The notes under the pieces: model-generated
The model's input: the letters and a program-made list of their open reading frames with translations, nothing else
Told to the model about the DNA's origin: nothing
Database searches by the model: none
Shown here: positions 17,788 through 26,037 of the stretch, one piece after another
Layout of the letters: each line of letters opens with the position of its first letter
Position numbering within the stretch: position 1 is the first letter of the stretch
Position numbers and translations under genes: made by a program
Source of the DNA: CALSMU01 sp965230225
GTDB taxonomy: Bacteria; Bacteroidota; Bacteroidia; Flavobacteriales_D; Parvicellaceae
DNA length: 64,000 nucleotides
Assembly (NCBI GenBank): GCA_965230225.1
Contig: CBDDKM010000008.1
Location: 248,001-312,000 of the forward strand
Direction: 5' to 3'

Positions 17788-18546
17788 CTACTCTCTTGAT
17801 TTATCTTTCTTATAATGATAAGTTATCTTATAATCAGACTCTTCTGGTGGCTTTTCTTTTCCATATCCAACGGTAAAACCAGACTCAGGATCTACAATCT
17901 TTTGATAACCTTTTCTTTTCATTTCTTCTTCCAGCTCTTCTTCTCTCTCCCAATTGTATTTCTTAGGTTCAAAAGTAGCTCCATGTTTTTTGAATACGTA
18001 AGCCAGGATAATTCCCATTATTCCTCCTGCGGCGTGTGATTCATACGACACTCTCATATCTATCGGTAATACTCCCCACACCATTCCTCCGTAGAGGAAC
18101 ACCACAAAAAGAGAAATGGCCATGAGCTTTACCTCTTTTCTAAATACACCACTAAAGAACAGGAAGAAAGCAAGAGCATATATCACTCCACTCATTCCGA
18201 TGTGAAAATTGCTTCTGGCAGCCAACCAAACTAAAATTCCAACTCCGACCCAGGAAATAAACATCACCGACCAAGCTATTCTTCGGTAGAAGTAAAATAA
18301 CGACCACCCCAGAATAAATAAAGGAGTAGAGTTATTAACTATGTGTGCAAAATCTTTTGAAGAATGAATTAATGGAGAAAACAGAATACCTCTTAACCCA
18401 AACACTTTTCTGGGATATATCCCATATTGCCCCAAATTAAGGTCCAGCATGATATTGGCTAAATGCGCCACCCACATGAACCCCAAAAGCAACAATGGAA
18501 TTTTAAGTGCTTCAAATATTGGTTTCTTATCTTTTTTATCAACCAT
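17788..18546 (-). CDS. Rhomboid-family intramembrane serine protease
   Basis: A 252-aa polytopic membrane protein with about six helices. The catalytic serine is in GMSG (Ser119 of NFHIGMSGVIYAL) and the histidine in SYESHAAGG (His171). The HIVNNSTPLFILG loop and the ILFSPLIHSSKDFAHI motif match the rhomboid fold. A cytosolic charged tail (~190-252) follows. It should cleave single-span membrane proteins within the bilayer; the substrate is unknown. Its start overlaps the monooxygenase-fold gene by 8 nt. Confidence 0.9.
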   Translation of the reverse strand: MVDKKDKKPIFEALKIPLLLLGFMWVAHLANIMLDLNLGQYGIYPRKVFGLRGILFSPLIHSSKDFAHIVNNSTPLFILGWSLFYFYRRIAWSVMFISWVGVGILVWLAARSNFHIGMSGVIYALAFFLFFSGVFRKEVKLMAISLFVVFLYGGMVWGVLPIDMRVSYESHAAGGIMGIILAYVFKKHGATFEPKKYNWEREEELEEEMKRKGYQKIVDPESGFTVGYGKEKPPEESDYKITYHYKKDKSRE

Positions 18547-18865
18547 TAAAATGATCTTCGTGTTCTATTTTACAAATTCTAATGCTGTATGAGCTGTACC
18601 AATCTTTTATGCCTCTTTCTTTGGCTTTTTTATGGTCTATATTATCTCTCCAGCGATCGATAGACTCTTTATCTCGCCAATAAGAAATGGTAATTCCCAA
18701 ATCATCTCTGGCAGATTCTTCCCCCATAAATCCATCTATCTCTTTTACTTTTTCCACCATCAAAGCAGCTGCTTGATGATAGCCTTCGTGTTGAGGGTTT
18801 AGCTTTGAGGTAAAAATTACCGCATATTGAGGTTTACATTCCTCGTTCTTTTTTGATGGTTTCAT
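18539..18865 (-). CDS. Antibiotic biosynthesis monooxygenase (ABM)-fold protein
   Basis: A 108-aa protein if started at the ATG at 18865; a start at 18910 would add a basic leader encoded wholly within the DnaJ gene and is less likely. The domain has YAVIFTSKLNPQHEGYHQAAALMVEKVKEIDGFMGEESARDD, ITISYWRDKESIDRWRDN and the WYSSYSIRICKIE end, as in ABM dimeric ferredoxin-like folds. Function could be haem degradation, quinone oxidation or none of these; nothing in the sequence decides. It overlaps the upstream J-domain gene by 32 nt and the rhomboid gene by 8 nt. Confidence 0.82.
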   Translation of the reverse strand: MKPSKKNEECKPQYAVIFTSKLNPQHEGYHQAAALMVEKVKEIDGFMGEESARDDLGITISYWRDKESIDRWRDNIDHKKAKERGIKDWYSSYSIRICKIEHEDHFNG

Positions 18866-19640
18866 AGGCGTCCTGAATTTTTTGGAACTTCTCCTTGGCA
18901 GCTTTTTCATGCTCCTCTCCCATCTGAGTATACTTATCCGGATGATGTTTTACAGCCATTTTACGGTACGCCTTTTTTACTTCCTCATTGGTGGCAGTGT
19001 GATCTACACCAAGTACCTTATAAGCATCGGAAGTGCTTTTGTAAAACATTCCTTTTAACTGTTCAAACTCCATGGATGAAAGCCCAAGGTAACTAGCTAT
19101 TTGACGAATAACATTGACCTCTGCATCTGAAACGTGACCATCTGCTTTAGCTACTCCAAACAGGTATTGCACCAAAATTGATCTTTGTTGTGGAGGCATT
19201 ACATTACTGATGTCCACACAGATTTGCTGCAAGTTAAAATTCTTGTTTAAGATGTCTCTAAAGCTTCTGATTTGCTCTTTTGCAAATTCCGGTGGAAACT
19301 GTTGCTTGATAAACTGCTTTACGTAGTCTAACTCCGACTTCAGTACTTTCCCATCTGCCTTCATTACCGCGCCAGATAAAACCAACAAAGCAGTGGCAAA
19401 GTCGTTTTGATTAATTCGTTGTCGGTAATACCTTGGATCGTGAGTGGTAGATCTTTGCTGGAAAGGACTTCCACCAAATGCACCTCCAAAACCTCCGGTA
19501 AACGAAGAACTTCTTCCATTTCCACGAGAAACTTGAATTCTTGAATCGATTAAAGTGGACCCAATAAAGCCTCCAACTAATGACCCCCAGAAACTTCTGG
19601 TTATAAAATATCCTATTATCGACCCAATTAAGAATCCCAT
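18834..19640 (-). CDS. DjlA-like protein: glycine-zipper membrane anchor, TerB domain, J domain
   Basis: A 268-aa co-chaperone-type protein. Residues 1-30 form a glycine-rich membrane anchor (FLIGSIIGYFITRSFWGSLVGGFIGS). A Gly/Ser linker follows. Residues ~75-190 are a TerB-like helical domain (FATALLVLSGAVMKADGKVLKSEL and YLFGVAKADGHVSDAEVNVIRQIA). Residues ~205-268 are a J domain with the HPD tripeptide (AVKHHPDKYTQ), needed to stimulate DnaK. This is the DjlA layout. It heads a minus-strand unit with the ABM and rhomboid genes through overlapping ends. Confidence 0.9.
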   Translation of the reverse strand: MGFLIGSIIGYFITRSFWGSLVGGFIGSTLIDSRIQVSRGNGRSSSFTGGFGGAFGGSPFQQRSTTHDPRYYRQRINQNDFATALLVLSGAVMKADGKVLKSELDYVKQFIKQQFPPEFAKEQIRSFRDILNKNFNLQQICVDISNVMPPQQRSILVQYLFGVAKADGHVSDAEVNVIRQIASYLGLSSMEFEQLKGMFYKSTSDAYKVLGVDHTATNEEVKKAYRKMAVKHHPDKYTQMGEEHEKAAKEKFQKIQDAYETIKKERGM

Positions 19641-19725
19641 GCTTCTTTCTCTTTTTTATTAATACGAATGTGTTCAATAAAAATGCTACACATTCTGAAA
19701 TTTCTTTCTATTTTTAGAGTACCAA

Positions 19726-20145
19726 ATGGCATTAGAACCCTACAAAATAGAATATCCAGCTATCAAATCTGGTAGTGTTTACAAATTTACTACAGATTCT
19801 GATATCGACTACGAAGTACGGTTTGCACGAAAGAAAAATAATCTTCTTCACACCAGCATCGCCTTTGGAGTATTAAACGACGAATTTGAAGGCGAAGAGT
19901 ACGCTCTAACTAATCGAGGTGAAGCCTTTGGTGTAATGACTACTATTGTAGTTATTGTAAAAGCTTACATGGCCGAACATCCTAATGTCAAAATTTACGA
20001 GTTTGTTGGTGAACCAACTGCCCAGGAACATGATGAGTTCCCTCGTAAAAGGCTTAATTTATACAATCGATACCTGAGACAGATGTTTGATCAATCCTGG
20101 AAATTTGAACTTCAGGGAAACAAAATGGTTATCTCAAAAATGTAA
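19726..20145 (+). CDS. Hypothetical 139-aa protein
   Basis: Soluble protein without signal peptide, in its own plus-strand unit ended by a terminator. It has beta strands early (YKFTTDSDIDYEVRFARKKNN, TSIAFGVL), a central helix (GVMTTIVVIVKAYMAEHPNVKIYEFVGEP) and a basic C-terminal part (RKRLNLYNRYLRQMF). The pattern resembles small proteins seen in phage-like or plasmid contexts, but I do not recognise a named family and nothing else here looks phage-derived. Confidence 0.65.
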   Translation: MALEPYKIEYPAIKSGSVYKFTTDSDIDYEVRFARKKNNLLHTSIAFGVLNDEFEGEEYALTNRGEAFGVMTTIVVIVKAYMAEHPNVKIYEFVGEPTAQEHDEFPRKRLNLYNRYLRQMFDQSWKFELQGNKMVISKM

Positions 20146-20149
20146 AGTA

Positions 20150-20198
20150 TAAAAAAGAGGTCCGATACTCGTTTGCATCGAACCTCATCTATTTTTTT
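20150..20198. terminator. Bidirectional terminator between the 139-aa gene and htpG
   Basis: GAGGTCCGAT and ATCGAACCTC pair with one mismatch around a 10-nt loop. There is an A-run on the left (AAAAAAG) and a T-run on the right (ATTTTTTT), so it can end transcription of both convergent genes. Confidence 0.85.
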
Positions 20199-22083
20199 AA
20201 TCGATTAAATCGATACTTCTATTAATAAAGTTAGTCAGATCAGCTCCTTTAAGCATTCCGTTCGACAACAGCGCTAAATCAACTGCTTGCTTTGCCAATT
20301 TAGTTTTCTGATCAGCATCTTTCTCTTCTAAAATTTTAGATGTTAGAGGGTGATTACTGTTTACTACCAGGTTGTACATCTCAGGGAAAGCCCCCATCAT
20401 GTTCATTCCTCCACCCATAGCTTGCTGTTCTTTCATTCTTCTCATGAACTCACTTTGAGTAATTAAGATAGGTTGATCTTTCTCGCTCATGCTTTCGAAC
20501 TGTACCATGAATTTTTCTTTCTCCACATTATTTTCGAAAACCGGCTTCAATTCTTCTTCTTGTTCTTTAGACAATTTAGAAGTCTGAGCATCTTCTTTAG
20601 CAATTAGCTTGTCTAATACATCGGCATCTACTCTACTAAATGACGCTCCAAGCTTTTGCTCAATTTTCTGAATATAATGGCTGGAAAGTGGTCCATCCAT
20701 GATTAACACATCGTAACCTCTTTCTTTAGCATTTTCAATTAACCCGTGGTGCTCCTCTACATTATGAGTATATAAGTAAACTAGCTTACCGTCTTTATCT
20801 GTCTGGTTGTCTTTAACTTTTTCTTTGTACTCTTCGTAAGTAGCATACTCTCCTTCCGTATTCTTTAATACAGCAAATTTCTCTGCTCTTTCATAGAATT
20901 TCTCATCCGATAGCATTCCGTACTGAATGAAAACTTCGATATCATCCCATTTTTGTTGGAAATCTTCGCGATCGTTTTTGAACATGGAGTTCAATTTGTC
21001 CGCTACCTTTTTAGAAATGTGGTTAGAAATTTTCTTAACGTTACTATCGCTTTGCAGGTACGATCTGGAAACATTCAAAGGAATGTCCGGAGAATCAATT
21101 ACCCCATGCAATAAGGTTAAGAATTCTGGTACAATGTTCTCTACAGAATCCGTAATGAACACCTGATTGCTATACAATTGAATTTTATTCTTTTGTACTT
21201 CTACCTGATTCTTTAATCTTGGGAAGTACAGAATACCTGTTAAGTTGAAAGGATAATCAACGTTTAGGTGAATGTGGAACAATGGTTCTTCTGTAAATGG
21301 ATACAGTTCATTGTAGAATCCTTTGTAATCCTCATCATTAAGGTCTGCCGGTTTTTTAATCCATGCAGGTTGTGTATTGTTTAATACGTTAGGAACTTTA
21401 ATTTCCTGTTTTTTTACATTTCCTTCTTCATCTTTCTCCCCACTTGGATCATCAATAAACTCTGATCTTTCTCCGTAGATTACGTCTACAGGTAAGAACT
21501 TACAGTATTTGTTCAATACAGTACTGATTCTTGCATCTTCCAGATACTCTACAGAATCTTCCGAGATGTAAAGAACGATATCGGTTCCTCTGGTGTCCTT
21601 TTCAATATCAGTTATGGTGTATTCTGGTGTTCCATCCGATTCCCACTGAACGGCGGTAGCACCTTCTTTATGAGACAATGTTCTGATATGAACTTTGTCT
21701 GAAACCATAAAGGAAGAATAGAAGCCAAGTCCAAAGTGACCAATAATGGAGTTAGCATCCTTGTCTTTGTATTTTTCTACAAATTCAGTTGCTCCGGAAA
21801 AGGCAATTTCGTTAATGTATTTATTTACCTCTTCTTCGGTCATTCCAATACCGTTATCTCTAATGGTTAAAGTTTTAGCTTCTTTGTCAAGAATTACTTC
21901 CACTTTTAACTCTCCTATTTCTCCTTTTACCTCTCCGGCAGAAGACAACGTCTTTAACTTTTGACAAGCATCCACTGCATTCGACACTAATTCTCTCACA
22001 AAAATTTCTGTATCTGAATACAAGAATTTTTTAATGATCGGGAAAATATTTTCCGTTTGAATATTAATCGTTCCTTTTTGCAT
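20197..22083 (-). CDS. htpG: Molecular chaperone HtpG (Hsp90)
   Basis: A 628-aa ATP-dependent cytoplasmic chaperone of usual bacterial length. The N-terminal GHKL ATPase domain has the EIFVRELVSNAVDACQKL helix with the ATP-binding Glu/Asn, the DNGIGM motif and GHFGLGFYSSFMVSDKV. The middle domain has GILYFPRLKN, NVSRSYLQ and the C-terminal dimer region ends in LTNFINRSIDLID. Fully intact and monocistronic. I could not identify a clear heat-shock promoter or CIRCE element upstream. Confidence 0.96.
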   Translation of the reverse strand: MQKGTINIQTENIFPIIKKFLYSDTEIFVRELVSNAVDACQKLKTLSSAGEVKGEIGELKVEVILDKEAKTLTIRDNGIGMTEEEVNKYINEIAFSGATEFVEKYKDKDANSIIGHFGLGFYSSFMVSDKVHIRTLSHKEGATAVQWESDGTPEYTITDIEKDTRGTDIVLYISEDSVEYLEDARISTVLNKYCKFLPVDVIYGERSEFIDDPSGEKDEEGNVKKQEIKVPNVLNNTQPAWIKKPADLNDEDYKGFYNELYPFTEEPLFHIHLNVDYPFNLTGILYFPRLKNQVEVQKNKIQLYSNQVFITDSVENIVPEFLTLLHGVIDSPDIPLNVSRSYLQSDSNVKKISNHISKKVADKLNSMFKNDREDFQQKWDDIEVFIQYGMLSDEKFYERAEKFAVLKNTEGEYATYEEYKEKVKDNQTDKDGKLVYLYTHNVEEHHGLIENAKERGYDVLIMDGPLSSHYIQKIEQKLGASFSRVDADVLDKLIAKEDAQTSKLSKEQEEELKPVFENNVEKEKFMVQFESMSEKDQPILITQSEFMRRMKEQQAMGGGMNMMGAFPEMYNLVVNSNHPLTSKILEEKDADQKTKLAKQAVDLALLSNGMLKGADLTNFINRSIDLID

Positions 22084-22239
22084 TTTATAATTCTTTAAAT
22101 TTTGGTTTCGCTTTGGTCAAATGGTATGCCACAGCAAAATCAATGACAGAATGTCGTAATTCTATTCATGAAGCATGAAGAAGAGTCAGGAAAGTCAGCT
22201 TTACGGCTTATTATATCCAAGAATGAGGCACTGAATTGT

Positions 22240-22902
22240 TTATTTCACCCCACGTAACATCTCTCTTTTACCTGGAGGCCCTGGAAGCCTTTCCATCTTA
22301 AATCCTACGGATTCCAAATCTCTCCTTACCTGCCCTTTCGCACAATAGGTTACAAACACGCCTCCATCTCTGATAACGTTATATACCTTTTGAAACAACT
22401 CCGGAATCCACATGGAATCTTGAGCTCTTGGCCCAAATGCATCGTAATACACCAAATCAAACTGAGATTCAAAGTTCACCTCCTCAAGTTTACCATGGAG
22501 TTTATACAGATTAAACCCTTCATTAATTTTGTTCCACTGGTTCCATTCGCAAGCGTGTAATAAATCAAAGCTCTCCTTCCAATCTTCGCTAGTGTAGTTC
22601 AGTTGTTGGGTTAATTTTTCGGACAATGGATAGGCCTCTAACCCCGTATAAGCAATGTTCAAGTCTTTGTCGATATTATGTTGCAAAGTCAGAAAAGCAT
22701 TTAATCCTGTTCCGAATCCTACCTCCAGTATTGAAATATCTTTTTTAGATTGAATAACTTCTTTCAAACCACTTTCGATAAAAACATGTAGTGCTTCCTG
22801 AATCGCTCCATGGGTAGAATGATAGTGTTCATCCAGATCAGGCCGCCACAATGTATGGGAGCCATCGTTAGATTTTATAATTTTTAGTTGAGATTCGTCC
22901 AT
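22240..22902 (-). CDS. mnmD: tRNA 5-methylaminomethyl-2-thiouridine methyltransferase MnmD
   Basis: A 220-aa SAM-dependent methyltransferase acting on wobble uridine 34: it completes mnm5s2U after the MnmC1-type oxidase step. Family hallmarks are DGSHTLWRPDLDEHYHSTHGA, the SAM-binding ILEVGFGTGLNAFL, VYYDAFGPRAQDSMW and the end VRRDLESVGFKMERLPGPPGKREMLRG. It is the stand-alone MnmD type, not fused to the oxidase as in E. coli MnmC. The upstream intergenic region contains the interleaved inverted repeats at 22930-23021. Confidence 0.9.
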   Translation of the reverse strand: MDESQLKIIKSNDGSHTLWRPDLDEHYHSTHGAIQEALHVFIESGLKEVIQSKKDISILEVGFGTGLNAFLTLQHNIDKDLNIAYTGLEAYPLSEKLTQQLNYTSEDWKESFDLLHACEWNQWNKINEGFNLYKLHGKLEEVNFESQFDLVYYDAFGPRAQDSMWIPELFQKVYNVIRDGGVFVTYCAKGQVRRDLESVGFKMERLPGPPGKREMLRGVK

Positions 22903-22929
22903 AATTACCTAAAGTGCTGTAAAGGTAAC

Positions 22930-23021
22930 TAAAGGATATAAATCATAAACCAACGGTTCATTTTCGTGAATGAACGAATAAATGAGCTAAATCCTTTAAT
23001 CATTCAAAACCGACCGTTGGT
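22930..23021. repeat. Interleaved inverted repeats (possible pseudoknot or operator)
   Basis: Arm TAAAGGAT (22930-22937) pairs with ATCCTTTA (22991-22998). Arm ACCAACGGT (22949-22957) pairs with ACCGTTGGT (23013-23021). The order is left1-left2-right1-right2, so both stems together would make a pseudoknot. A third hairpin, GTTCATT/AATGAAC (22956-22975), lies inside. All arms match perfectly. It sits between the start of mnmD and the 28-codon ORF. It could be structured RNA, overlapping operators, or chance in AT-rich DNA. Confidence 0.4.
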
Positions 23022-23093
23022 GTAACAGCCCCTGTTTTCGGGCAACTAAACCTCTTTTACTTGCGTTCTTTAATTAAACCCCAAAATTTGACG

Positions 23094-23180
23094 ATGATGG
23101 ATAAATCTGTAGACAATAGCGCAATAATTGCCATAGGAATAATAGCATTGATGGGAGTATTCTCCCTACTGTTTGTATAA
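23094..23180 (+). CDS. Candidate 28-aa single-membrane-segment small protein
   Basis: ATG-ATG start (the second ATG at 23097 is equally possible) and TAA at 23178-23180. The product has a short polar start (MMDKSVDNS) and then an unbroken hydrophobic segment of about 19 residues (from AIIAIGIIA to the end) that would span a membrane. A good intrinsic terminator lies about 80 nt downstream on the same strand, which implies a transcript here that no other gene explains. It is too short for coding statistics. The flanking ~400 nt have no larger gene. Confidence 0.5.
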   Translation: MMDKSVDNSAIIAIGIIALMGVFSLLFV

Positions 23181-23258
23181 AAGAGATTTCAAAGTGACAT
23201 AAATGTTGCTACCCGAACTACCTCACTACCTCTACCCTATATTCCACTATAACAGCTA

Positions 23259-23290
23259 AAGGCTTCCTCTTAGAGAAAGCCTTTTTTGTT
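23259..23290 (+). terminator. Intrinsic terminator downstream of the 28-aa ORF
   Basis: AAGGCTT pairs with AAGCCTT (7 bp), with a further CTC/GAG inside after one mismatch, followed by TTTTTTGTTTT. The T-run is on the plus strand only, so it serves plus-strand transcription, not the minus-strand GldJ-like gene. Confidence 0.82.
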
Positions 23291-23308
23291 TTATCGTTTT
23301 TATCGAAA

Positions 23309-24937
23309 TTATTTTTCCATAAATACCCTGAAGCCAACCATTGGGCTCTGTAAAGGAATCATTTCCCGACTGTTGAGTTGCATGTAGAATGCATCACTGT
23401 TCCATGACCCTCCTTTTACAAATATGGCATCGGTTAGGGTTTGAGGCCTATCCATATCGCTACCTGGGGTAAACCTTATTTTTCCTTTATCCTGAATGAT
23501 CATTTCGGAAACATTCCCACTGCAATTGTACAACCCAAAATCGTTGGGATGATATCCTGTTACGGGGTTGGTGTAATAATATCCATCCAGATCGGCTCCA
23601 ATCATTGGATCTACTCCAGGAGGAACTACTGTTTCAAAATCTCCTGTAGCCGTTCTTCTAATCATATTTTCGGGCACGGTTCGGTGATTACCGAGGAAAC
23701 ATCCTTTAGCATTTCTGGTGTATGGACCTCCCCATGGGTAAGGAACCATTTCCAACCCACCTGATGCTGCCTGATACCATTCGCGTTCTGTAGGCAATCT
23801 AAACTCCCCATCTTTTCCAGCTTTAGAAGCATATTGGTTTTCCATCCAGCTCATAAAGGCTTTTGCATCACTCTCCTTAATATTGACCACCGGGTACTGA
23901 CTGAATTTAGGGTGCCAGTGGTAAAGCAGCATCAATTGATCGCTGTAGGCGAACTGATCGTTCCAAAGAGTTGAATCCGGCTTGGGGTGTTTGGTTTCTT
24001 TACAGAATAGATTATATAACTCGTTGGTTACTTCGTACTTCCCTCCCATTAAAGTATCAATGCCAATGTCTAAAAACTGTTGCTTAAAAAACTTACTGTT
24101 TATTTTGGTTTTCACCTTATTCTTAACCGGTTTACGCTCTCTGGTTTCTATGATGTACCTGATTCCTACCTTCGAACTAGGGATGGAATTCTGCAATTCT
24201 GAGGTCACTTTAACTTCGAAACCGGTGGATCTCCAACAGCCACCAAAGGCTACATCCCGATCTGAGACCATTTCGGCTACATTTCCGGCCATATTATACA
24301 ATCCAAAGCCGTTGGGCCAATAAGATCGTCCGGGAGCCGTTATATCGGCGTTATCGTTTAAATGACCTGCGATTCCCATATAATCACCTCTACTTCTCAT
24401 AAAATTACACCTAAAAGTTCCCTGGTGCTTCCCTTCAGTAAATCTTAAATCGTGCCCATCCCATGGGTATTCATTGTATCTGCTCAACCCTCCTCTGGCG
24501 GCCATTTTCCACTCTGCTTCTGTGGGCAACCTCACCAATACCGTTTTAATGGGATGGTCTTCATCTTCGGCCAGTTTTTTATTAAGTACCTGGGTTAGCC
24601 AATTACAAAACATTTCTGCCTGAAATTTATTCACTCCTACTACAGGGTAATCGTTATAGGCTGGATGCCTCAAGTAATATTCAACATAAGGTTCATTGTA
24701 ACCTACTTTATCTCTCCAAACGAGAGTATCGGGCAATAGTTTATTGTAGAGTTCCTCTCCCACCTCTTTCTTCTTGTAATGAAGAAACTCTCTATACTGG
24801 AGGTTAGTTAGTTCTGTTTCTGCCATCCATAAAAAGTCCTCTTTAATGGGCACACAGTTAGGTAACTCGAACTTGATTTTATCCTGTGCTGTAAAATACA
24901 ATGGAGCCAATAATATGATCACTAAAAGTTTCTTCAT
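23309..24937 (-). CDS. GldJ-like exported protein with two tandem FGE-sulfatase (SUMF1) domains
   Basis: I choose the ATG at 24937 because it begins the signal peptide MKKLLVIILLAPLYFTAQ; the longer frame from 24994 adds 19 polar residues. The 542-aa product has two formylglycine-generating-enzyme-like domains. The first (~15-270) has LPDTLVWRDKVGYNE, YLRHPAYNDYPVVGVN, LPTEAEWKMAARGG and GFGLYNMAGNVAEM. The second (~285-542) has a corresponding DSTLWNDQF, YPVVNIKESDAKAFM, LPTEREWYQAASGG and DFGLYNCSGNVSEM. The first resembles GldJ, but there is no lipobox Cys. The catalytic Cys pair of true FGE is not preserved, so a structural, GldJ/GldK-like role is more likely than an enzyme. Confidence 0.83.
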   Translation of the reverse strand: MKKLLVIILLAPLYFTAQDKIKFELPNCVPIKEDFLWMAETELTNLQYREFLHYKKKEVGEELYNKLLPDTLVWRDKVGYNEPYVEYYLRHPAYNDYPVVGVNKFQAEMFCNWLTQVLNKKLAEDEDHPIKTVLVRLPTEAEWKMAARGGLSRYNEYPWDGHDLRFTEGKHQGTFRCNFMRSRGDYMGIAGHLNDNADITAPGRSYWPNGFGLYNMAGNVAEMVSDRDVAFGGCWRSTGFEVKVTSELQNSIPSSKVGIRYIIETRERKPVKNKVKTKINSKFFKQQFLDIGIDTLMGGKYEVTNELYNLFCKETKHPKPDSTLWNDQFAYSDQLMLLYHWHPKFSQYPVVNIKESDAKAFMSWMENQYASKAGKDGEFRLPTEREWYQAASGGLEMVPYPWGGPYTRNAKGCFLGNHRTVPENMIRRTATGDFETVVPPGVDPMIGADLDGYYYTNPVTGYHPNDFGLYNCSGNVSEMIIQDKGKIRFTPGSDMDRPQTLTDAIFVKGGSWNSDAFYMQLNSREMIPLQSPMVGFRVFMEK

Positions 24938-25055
24938 ACTCGTCGATTTGAAAGTATAACTGACATGATTTTTTCTGTTACAATTAACTTCCAACTTTTT
25001 GTGCTAAAAAGCGATTTTCTTTCTGTAACTAGAAAGAAACATGCCACATTATGGG

Positions 25056-25976
25056 CTAGCGATTAGGAATATTGATAACATCACCATCATCAATAGCTGT
25101 GGTATTTTCAAATGCCTGTTTAGCTTCTTCTTCCAATTCGGAAATCTCCTTGTATCGCGCAGAGTAATGCCCTATGATCAATTTCTTCACCTTTGCTTTA
25201 GCAGCCAATTCTCCGGCCTGAAGAGCAGTAGTATGAAAAGTTGCTTCTGCACGACTTTTCATTTTGTGTAAAAACGTTGCCTCATGGTACAACAAATCGG
25301 CTCCCTCGATAATGGGTATGATAGAATCCAATGCCTTTGTATCGGTACAAAATGCATAAGATCTACTTTTAACTGGAGGTAAGGTAAGCACCTCATTTTT
25401 GATTACTGAACCATCATCCTTTACCCAGTCTTCTCCTTTCTTTAATTTGGAAAACATAGCCACCGGAATTTGGTACTCATCAATAAGGCTTTTATCGATT
25501 CTCCTATCCTTGATTTTTTCCTTAATCAAAAACCCATTACAATAGATTCTGTGCTCTAGTGGAATGGTGCGAATTTCTATTAAGTTATCCTCAAATATTA
25601 ATTGGGATTCTTTGCTTTCTAAAGGGACAAACTCCAACTCAAAAGACAGATAAGACTGACTCGCTTTTAAATTACCTATAATTATGTCTCCCAGAGGATT
25701 AGGTCCATAAACATAAAGTTTTTGTTTACGACCTAGCAAATGTAACGTTGAGATCAATCCAACCAGCCCCAAATAGTGATCTCCATGTAGGTGACTAATG
25801 AATATATGGTTAATTCTCTGAAAGCGAACATTGTTCTTTCTGAGCTGTATTTGAGTACCTTCTCCACAGTCGATTAGGAAGTGTCTTTCCAGCACATTTA
25901 CATATTGTGCAGTAGAGTTCCTAACAAGCGTTGGAGTGGCACTTCCACACCCTAATATGGTAACTTCAAATTTCAC
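25056..25976 (-). CDS. rnz: Ribonuclease Z
   Basis: A 306-aa metallo-beta-lactamase-fold endonuclease that trims tRNA precursors at the 3' end. It has the zinc motif SHLHGDHYLGL (H62, H64, D66, H67), the earlier GCGSATPT and DCGEGTQIQLR, the flexible-arm-type insert around 150-200, LYHEATF and the final HYSARY. Length and motifs are normal for the bacterial short form. It is the last gene of a minus-strand run below the STAS and T9SS genes, though a terminator at 25984-26022 should separate it from them in part. Confidence 0.94.
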   Translation of the reverse strand: MKFEVTILGCGSATPTLVRNSTAQYVNVLERHFLIDCGEGTQIQLRKNNVRFQRINHIFISHLHGDHYLGLVGLISTLHLLGRKQKLYVYGPNPLGDIIIGNLKASQSYLSFELEFVPLESKESQLIFEDNLIEIRTIPLEHRIYCNGFLIKEKIKDRRIDKSLIDEYQIPVAMFSKLKKGEDWVKDDGSVIKNEVLTLPPVKSRSYAFCTDTKALDSIIPIIEGADLLYHEATFLHKMKSRAEATFHTTALQAGELAAKAKVKKLIIGHYSARYKEISELEEEAKQAFENTTAIDDGDVINIPNR

Positions 25977-25983
25977 TTTTGAA

Positions 25984-26022
25984 CAAAAAAAATCCCTTCT
26001 GAAAAACTCAAAAGGGATTTTG
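25984..26022 (-). terminator. Intrinsic terminator between the T9SS gene and rnz
   Basis: The 10-bp arms AAAATCCCTT and AAGGGATTTT match perfectly around a 13-nt loop. On the minus strand a run of T follows directly. It ends transcripts from the T9SS gene just before rnz, so rnz must rely on readthrough or its own start. Confidence 0.85.
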
Positions 26023-26037
26023 TAAATTAATTTATTG

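Noticed and set aside
22084..22239. Possible small gene or RNA between htpG and mnmD
   Set aside because: No ORF, hairpin or promoter motif stands out in this 156-nt gap.
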